This document shows, piece by piece, positions 23,265 through 27,480 of a stretch of DNA of 27,480 nucleotides (position 1 is the stretch's first letter; the number at the start of each line of letters is the position of its first letter). The notes under the pieces are model-generated. The model ran no database searches. It was not told the DNA's origin and was given only the letters and a program-made list of their open reading frames with translations. The translations under genes were made by a program, and so were the position numbers. The DNA is from JAYZAP01 sp964645285 (GTDB taxonomy: Bacteria; Pseudomonadota; Alphaproteobacteria; JAAXGF01), in the NCBI GenBank assembly GCA_964645285.1, contig CAZYDR010000050.1:1-27480 (forward strand), written 5' to 3'.

Positions 23265-23717
23265 ATGAACGACGATCCGGCGGCCCAGGCCATGGCGTTA
23301 TTACAGGCGGCATCCACCGCCAGCCTGGGAACCATCGATCGCGACGGCGGCGGGCCAATCGCTTCCCTGGTTCTGGTTGCTGCGGACGACCATGGGATGC
23401 CGATCCTGCTGCTCTCGGACCTGGCCGAGCACAGCCGCAACATCGCCACCGATGACCGGGTGTCCCTGTTGATCGACGGCACCGCGGACCATGACGATCC
23501 TCTGACAGGGCCGCGCCTGACCTTGTTGGGCCGCACCGAGCGGCGTGACCATGGTCGTCTTCGCGAGGTCTACCTGGCGCGCCACGCGAGCGCCGCTCAG
23601 TATGCTGACTTTGGCGACTTCTCGTTCTATGGAATCGTTGTCGAGCGTGCTCATCTGGTCGCCGAATTTGGCCGTATCGACTGGATTTCCGGCGCTGATA
23701 TGGCGGCTTATAGTTAA
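23265..23717 (+). CDS. HugZ-like pyridoxamine 5'-phosphate oxidase-fold protein
   Basis: This 150-residue split-barrel flavin-reductase-like protein starts at the ATG at 23265, 4 bp after the SCO1-like stop; the frame is open back to 23211, inside that gene. Family landmarks are ASLGTIDRDGGGPIASLVLVAADDHGMPILLLSDLAEHSRNI, SLLIDGTADHDDPLTGPRLTLLGR and the C-terminal FYGIVVERAHLVAEFGRIDWI. HugZ proteins degrade haem, other members bind FMN or F420. Longer HugZ proteins carry a C-terminal DUF2470 domain, which is absent here. The role is probably cofactor or haem-related; the last gene of the 20675-23717 operon. Confidence 0.85.
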   Translation: MNDDPAAQAMALLQAASTASLGTIDRDGGGPIASLVLVAADDHGMPILLLSDLAEHSRNIATDDRVSLLIDGTADHDDPLTGPRLTLLGRTERRDHGRLREVYLARHASAAQYADFGDFSFYGIVVERAHLVAEFGRIDWISGADMAAYS

Positions 23718-23809
23718 TTTTCGCGGCAGATGAATCTTTGTGCCTGGAAGGGCCATCCTCTCCTTGCCTCGCCGTGCAAAATGATGTGAACTACTCGCAA
23801 CAAACGAAC

Positions 23810-23833
23810 GGGGCGCGCGGCTCGGCGCGCCCC
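23810..23833. repeat. Perfect 9-bp GC hairpin upstream of pckA
   Basis: GGGGCGCGC (23810-23818) and GCGCGCCCC (23825-23833) form a perfect stem with a 6-nt loop, 36 bp before the pckA start. It is followed by TGATTA, not by a T-run, so a terminator for the upstream operon is possible but not textbook. It could alternatively be part of a pckA leader. Confidence 0.6.
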
Positions 23834-23869
23834 TGATTACTTAGGGAAGCTATACGCTCAGGAGACCTT

Positions 23870-25477
23870 ATGGAGCAGCTCGGCCCCGCCGTGAGCCGCC
23901 ACGGCCTCGAAATCCATGGCATCGGCAACATCAAATGCGCCCACTGGAATTATTCCACGCCGGCACTCTACGAAGAAGCGGTGCGCCGCGGCGAAGGCGT
24001 GTTGGCGCGCGGTGGCGCCCTGGTGGTTACCACCGGCCAGCACACCGGCCGTTCGGCCGGCGACAAGTTTATCGTCGAGGATTCGGCTAGCGCCGGCGAC
24101 ATCGCCTGGGGCGCGGTCAACAAGCCGATTTCCGCCGACCATTATGCTGGCCTGCGACGCAAGCTGCTGGCCTATCTCCAGGGCCGCGAAATTTTCGTTC
24201 AGGATTGCCACGCCGGCGCGGCGCCAGCCCATCGCCTGGCGGTGCGGGTGATCACCGAATCCGCCTGGCACAACCTGTTCGCACGCAACATGTTCATCAC
24301 CTCAGAGCGTTCGTTGCTCGAGGGCTTCGAACCCCAGTTCACGGTCATCCAGGCGCCCGGATTCCACGCCGACCCGGAGCGTGACGGCACCAACAGCGAA
24401 GTCTTCGTCATTGTCAATTTCGCCGAGCGCGAGGTCCTCATCGGCGGCACCTCCTACGCCGGTGAAATCAAGAAGTCGATTTTTTCGGTGCTTAACTTCA
24501 TGCTGCCGGCCCAGGGCGTGCTGCCCATGCACGCCTCGGTCAATGTTGGCGACAGTGATGATCCGACGATATTTTTCGGCCTCTCGGGAACCGGCAAAAC
24601 CACTCTTTCGGCCGATCCCAAGCGAGTGCTGGTTGGCGATGATGAGCACGGTTGGGGTGACAATGGGTTGTTCAATTTCGAAGGCGGCTGCTATGCCAAG
24701 GTGATCCACCTGAGCCGCGACGCGGAGCCCGAGATTTTCGACACCACCCGGCGTTTCGGAACCGTGCTTGAAAATTCCGTGATCGACGGCTCGACCCGGC
24801 GACTCGACCTCGACGACGGGCGGCTCACTGAGAACACCCGGGCGTCGTATCCCATGCACTTCATCCCCAATGCTTCCAAGACGGGGACCGCCGGCCATCC
24901 CACCAATGTCATCATGCTGACCGCCGATGCCTTCGGGGTGTTGCCGCCAATCTCCAAGCTGACGCCGGAACAGGCCATGTATCATTTCCTCTCGGGCTAC
25001 ACCGCCAAGGTTGCGGGCACCGAGAAGGGCCTCGGCAACGAACCCCAGGCGACCTTCTCGACCTGTTTCGGGGCGCCGTTCATGCCGCGTCATCCGTCGG
25101 TCTATGCGGAGATGCTGGGCAAGCGCATCGCCAGCCACAACACCGATTGCTGGCTGGTCAACACCGGCTGGAGCGGCGGCTCATACGGTGTCGGCAGCCG
25201 CATGAAAATTCAATACACCCGCGCCCTGCTCGACTCGGCACTCAATGGTTCCCTGGCGGCGGCGTCGGTCAATGTCGATGCCAGTTTCGGCCTGCACGTG
25301 CCGAGCGATTGCGCCGGCGTGCCCAGCGAGGTTCTAACCCCGCGCGAGACCTGGGCCGACAAGGACGCCTACGATCAGACCGCCCGTGACCTGGTCGGCC
25401 GCTTCCATGCCAACTTCGAGCCTTTCGAGTCTTGCGTCACCGACGAGGTCAAGGCGTCGGCGCCCAGAGCGGCCTGA
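23870..25477 (+). CDS. pckA: Phosphoenolpyruvate carboxykinase (ATP)
   Basis: This 535-residue cytosolic enzyme makes PEP, ADP and CO2 from oxaloacetate and ATP, the first committed step of gluconeogenesis. Visible motifs are TTGQHTGRSAGDKFIVED, the PEPCK-specific LIGGTSYAGEIKKSIF at 190-205, the kinase-1a loop GLSGTGKTT at 237-245, the metal-binding DDEHGW and the C-terminal WLVNTGWSGGSYGVGSRM. Length is typical. An AGGAG site lies 9 bp upstream of the ATG. In rhizobia and agrobacteria pckA sits divergent from chvI-chvG and responds to it; here chvI is about 4.7 kb away with five genes in between, so co-regulation is only a possibility. Confidence 0.97.
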   Translation: MEQLGPAVSRHGLEIHGIGNIKCAHWNYSTPALYEEAVRRGEGVLARGGALVVTTGQHTGRSAGDKFIVEDSASAGDIAWGAVNKPISADHYAGLRRKLLAYLQGREIFVQDCHAGAAPAHRLAVRVITESAWHNLFARNMFITSERSLLEGFEPQFTVIQAPGFHADPERDGTNSEVFVIVNFAEREVLIGGTSYAGEIKKSIFSVLNFMLPAQGVLPMHASVNVGDSDDPTIFFGLSGTGKTTLSADPKRVLVGDDEHGWGDNGLFNFEGGCYAKVIHLSRDAEPEIFDTTRRFGTVLENSVIDGSTRRLDLDDGRLTENTRASYPMHFIPNASKTGTAGHPTNVIMLTADAFGVLPPISKLTPEQAMYHFLSGYTAKVAGTEKGLGNEPQATFSTCFGAPFMPRHPSVYAEMLGKRIASHNTDCWLVNTGWSGGSYGVGSRMKIQYTRALLDSALNGSLAAASVNVDASFGLHVPSDCAGVPSEVLTPRETWADKDAYDQTARDLVGRFHANFEPFESCVTDEVKASAPRAA

Positions 25478-25660
25478 TTCTTGTAACAATCTGAAATATG
25501 AGCCTCTTACCTGGGGCTCGAAAAACCGTCGCGGCGGCGCTGCACGATTCACTCTTGGTTAAGATATCCTTGCTTTACTGGTAGTTGAGCGGCGGCGGCT
25601 GGACGACGGTGTGCCCGGTGTCCGGCTGCCTAAAACCAGACGAAGCCAGTGAGTTGCATT

Positions 25661-26025
25661 ATGAAATCATGTCTGATCGTCGATGATTCCAAGGTTGTCC
25701 GAATCATGGCGCGACGAACCGTCGAGGACCTGAACTTCGCGGTCGACGAAGCCGAGGACGGGCAGGTTGCTCTCGACCATTGCCTGCGTCAGATGCCCCA
25801 TGTGATCCTGCTCGATTGGAACATGCCGGTTATGAGCGGGATCGATTTTCTCCGCGCCCTGCGCCAGACCAGCGGCGGTGATCAGCCGATCGTGGTGCTA
25901 TGCACGACGGATAACGACATTCAGCAGATCCATGAGGCCATAAGCGCAGCGCCAACGAGTACATCATGAAGCCCTTCGATAGCGATATCGTGCAGTCGAA
26001 GCTCGAGCAGGTTGGCGTGGTCTGA
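25661..26025 (+). CDS. CheY-like single-domain response regulator (frameshifted)
   Basis: A stand-alone receiver domain of about 121 residues once one base is restored. Acidic pair Asp8/Asp9 (CLIVDDSKVVR), phosphoacceptor Asp52 (ILLDWNMPVMSG) and the conserved Thr in VVLCTTDND are present. After HEAIS the opened frame ends at 25969 with APTSTS, whereas the expected GANEYIMKPFDSDIVQSKLEQVGVV, with the conserved lysine, follows in another frame to a TGA at 26023-26025. A single missing G at about 25949-25951 explains it. With no output domain it probably acts by protein contact, for example in chemotaxis, flagellar or phosphorelay signalling. A coiled-coil gene follows 16 bp downstream. Confidence 0.85.
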
Positions 26026-26041
26026 CGCTGCCAAGGAGGCA

Positions 26042-26590
26042 GTGTCGGAAAAGGGAAACGAAACCGTGGCTGAGCAATCCGTGCGACGACATCATTTGAT
26101 CGAGGAAGCCAAGGTCGAACTCGATCTGGCCTACGAAGAGGTCAAGCGTGCCGAGAACCGCATTATGGAACTCGAGCACGAGTACAACGAGCGATGCAAC
26201 GCCATCACCCAGGCCAACGGCGCGGAGTACCAGGCTACTCTAGGCCAGGCCATGGATGAGAAAGAGGCGATCCAGGCGGCCATCGATATTGAAATGCTAT
26301 ACGAACTCCAGGGTATGGCCGTGGAGAAGTTCGGGCTCATGAGTTCGGCCTTCGCCATTGTGGCGTCGGTGGACGAGCCCGTAATGAGCGGTGATTTGCT
26401 GCGCGGGCTCATGTTCAAGAGCGAAGAGCAGCGCAAGCACAAAGTCGAGATCGATAAGTCGGTGCGGGCCTTCGCAAAAGGCCTGCAGGCCTATTCTCGC
26501 GAGAGCAGCAGCCACGAAAACGATATGATGGTGCGCAACTCCTGGGCCGAGATCGAAAGCCTACTGCGGCGCTTCGGCCGCAATATCTGA
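26042..26590 (+). CDS. Coiled-coil protein of unknown function, downstream of the response regulator
   Basis: I recognise no family. The 182-residue soluble protein is highly charged, with heptad-like helical stretches (HHLIEEAKVELDLAYEEVKRAENRIMELEHEYNERC) suggesting a coiled coil over about 20-80, a less charged centre (VEKFGLMSSAFAIVASVDEP) and another helical tail (SVRAFAKGLQAYS to the end). There is no signal peptide or membrane helix. The start is uncertain: AAGGAGG at 26033-26039 favours the GTG at 26042, although spacing is short, and GTG 26066 or TTG 26012 are alternatives. Position and direction suggest co-transcription with the receiver protein, so it may be its partner or effector. 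That is inference. Confidence 0.72.
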   Translation: MSEKGNETVAEQSVRRHHLIEEAKVELDLAYEEVKRAENRIMELEHEYNERCNAITQANGAEYQATLGQAMDEKEAIQAAIDIEMLYELQGMAVEKFGLMSSAFAIVASVDEPVMSGDLLRGLMFKSEEQRKHKVEIDKSVRAFAKGLQAYSRESSSHENDMMVRNSWAEIESLLRRFGRNI

Positions 26591-26612
26591 CTCCGTATTC
26601 TCTGAAGCCGCT

Positions 26613-26987
26613 CTAGTTCTGGGCGTCGGCGTGGTAGGTCTTGGCGATGATGCGCCAGCGGCCGTCAATCTTCATCAACGACAGAAAATCGACGAAGTCG
26701 GTGCCGGGAATGCTGAGTTCAACCTTGGCCGAGGCTGACGTGGCGCCGGCAAAATCGATCGCGATAATCTTGTCGGTCCGCGGCGGGCGCTCGGCCCCGC
26801 TACGGTCGCGGCCGGTGACGCGGGCGACGAAGGCATCGAGCGGGTAGTCAATCAGTGCGCCGTCGGTCGCCGCATAGATGTGAGCGTTGGGGTGAAAGGC
26901 GCTGCGTAGCTTGTTTTCGCTGCCGTCGTAGATGCCGTCGAAGTAGTCACTAAGCGCTGCCCTGACGTCGTCCAGTCCTTGATCCAT
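26613..26987 (-). CDS. NTF2-like (SnoaL / putative lumazine-binding) family protein
   Basis: This 124-residue single-domain alpha+beta cone-fold protein shows the family pattern: N-terminal helix with VRAALSDYFDGIYDGSENKLRSAFHPNAHI, then the strands AKVELSIPGTDFVDFLSLMKIDGRWRIIAKTYHAD. Members bind or transform small ligands, but many are uncharacterised; the substrate cannot be predicted. A GGAGG site lies 6 bp upstream of the ATG. It is transcribed in the same direction as the DUF1127 gene about 80 bp upstream and converges with the coiled-coil gene. Confidence 0.85.
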   Translation of the reverse strand: MDQGLDDVRAALSDYFDGIYDGSENKLRSAFHPNAHIYAATDGALIDYPLDAFVARVTGRDRSGAERPPRTDKIIAIDFAGATSASAKVELSIPGTDFVDFLSLMKIDGRWRIIAKTYHADAQN

Positions 26988-27068
26988 TTTAGCCTCCGGT
27001 TGCCTGCCATCGGCCGCGCCGAGGCTGTTATAAACCTAGGCGCTAATGCCGATGGTGGCAAACCGGAG

Positions 27069-27293
27069 TTAAACGTTCCAGAAGGACTTGGCAATTTCTC
27101 GGCTGGCGGCGCTCTTCGAGATACCGACATCCTTGAGCATGCGGCTGTCGAGGCCGGCCAGGTGGTGACGCTGACGGTCGCGATCGGCCCACAGGGAGAA
27201 CAGCGAGACCAGGTTGGCGGCGCCGGCGCCGAAGCTGTCGAGAATATCCGCGCCGTGGTGCGGGGCATAAGCGGTCTGGAAGTGGCTGGTCAT
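27069..27293 (-). CDS. DUF1127 (YjiS-like) small protein
   Basis: This 74-residue protein ends in the DUF1127 domain: LWADRDRQRHHLAGLDSRMLKDVGISKSAASREIAKSFW. I took the ATG at 27293 because an AGGAG ribosome binding site lies 8 bp upstream (AGGAGATAAAGCTATG); the frame is open further to 27392 but without such a site. DUF1127 proteins are arginine-rich micro-proteins; studied alphaproteobacterial members act in RNA turnover, phosphate and carbon adaptation. It may be co-transcribed with the downstream NTF2-like gene. Confidence 0.9.
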   Translation of the reverse strand: MTSHFQTAYAPHHGADILDSFGAGAANLVSLFSLWADRDRQRHHLAGLDSRMLKDVGISKSAASREIAKSFWNV

Positions 27294-27355
27294 AGCTTTA
27301 TCTCCTCTTGCCTGGATGGCCGCCGGGTGGCGTCCGTGGGTGTTTCTTGACTGTT

Positions 27356-27384
27356 GATATAGGGGTCGGCGCGGCTGGGAACAA
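27356..27384 (-). promoter_or_regulatory. Candidate sigma-70 promoter for the DUF1127 gene
   Basis: On the minus strand TTGTTC (27379-27384) is followed after exactly 17 bp by TATATC (27356-27361). The hexamers match consensus at four and four to five positions. It lies about 60 bp before the DUF1127 ATG. The DNA beyond, to the window's end at 27480, is AT-rich with no gene visible, probably the control region shared with a divergent gene outside the window. Confidence 0.45.
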
Positions 27385-27480
27385 ACGATCAATTCTCATG
27401 GTTTGTATTAGAAATAATTATCCGAAACTAGGCTCAGGACCTATTAATTTGATTGTATGAATTGGGATAGATTGATTCAA

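Noticed and set aside
25505..25535. Intrinsic terminator after pckA (GAGCC/GGCTC stem)
   Set aside because: Only a 5-bp stem with a long loop, and it is followed by A residues rather than T on the plus strand.
1..27480. CRISPR arrays, phage genes, transposases, toxin-antitoxin pairs or biosynthetic clusters
   Set aside because: No regularly spaced direct repeats and no integrase, transposase, capsid, toxin or synthase domains were seen in any frame.

Overview
The window is GC-rich, densely coded chromosomal DNA from an alphaproteobacterium, most likely a Rhodospirillales-like lineage. The lineage evidence is a ChvG/ChvI two-component pair, an alphaproteobacterial-type RpoH, an Hsp20 gene followed by a DUF1150 gene, a DUF1127 micro-protein and ATP-dependent PckA. 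There is no phage, transposase, CRISPR array or rRNA. One tRNA gene, tRNA-Gln(UUG), is present.

Left part (1-5200): an AT-richer stretch of unknown content abuts the 3' end of the tRNA-Gln gene. Next comes an odd junction where the C-terminal half of a SixA-type histidine phosphatase (minus strand) is joined head to head to a polyphosphate kinase 1 that lacks its N-terminal domain. A bifunctional ManC-type mannose-1-phosphate guanylyltransferase converges on ppk1, and rpoH (sigma-32) follows. Middle left (5200-10440): a 32-bp inverted repeat follows rpoH. Then comes a plus-strand run of a class I glutamine amidotransferase, a uracil-DNA glycosylase-family protein (frameshifted), a HAD phosphatase, a secreted beta-lactamase-like serine hydrolase and glutathione-dependent formaldehyde dehydrogenase (frmA). 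A roughly 155-bp inverted-repeat element closes this block.

Middle (10470-15845): an EmrAB-type efflux pair on the minus strand diverges from a GcvA-like LysR regulator across a palindrome-rich 150-bp control region. A frameshifted SleB-type cell-wall hydrolase follows, then a very AT-rich intergenic block. Next is hsp20 with a sigma-32-like promoter and a candidate ROSE-type RNA thermometer, followed by a DUF1150 gene. Because rpoH is in the same window, hsp20 is a plausible member of its regulon.

Right part (15839-27480): an M23/LytM-like envelope protein (frameshifted) is translationally coupled to chvG, which follows chvI. Divergent from chvI are an M24-fold protein without metal ligands, a periplasmic operon (YncE-like beta-propeller, S41 protease, SCO1/SenC, HugZ-like protein) and pckA. 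The chvI-pckA neighbourhood known from rhizobia is therefore present but split by about 4.5 kb. The window ends with a frameshifted single-domain response regulator, a coiled-coil protein of unknown function, an NTF2-like protein and a DUF1127 protein.

Four genes carry a single-base (-1) shift after which the expected family sequence resumes intact in another frame. Together with the ppk1/sixA joint this suggests residual sequencing or assembly error, at least in part, rather than wholesale gene decay. I did not find a clearly new multi-gene system. The best leads for new biology are the two inverted-repeat elements, the hsp20 leader, the envelope genes with altered catalytic or metal-binding residues, and the response regulator/coiled-coil pair.
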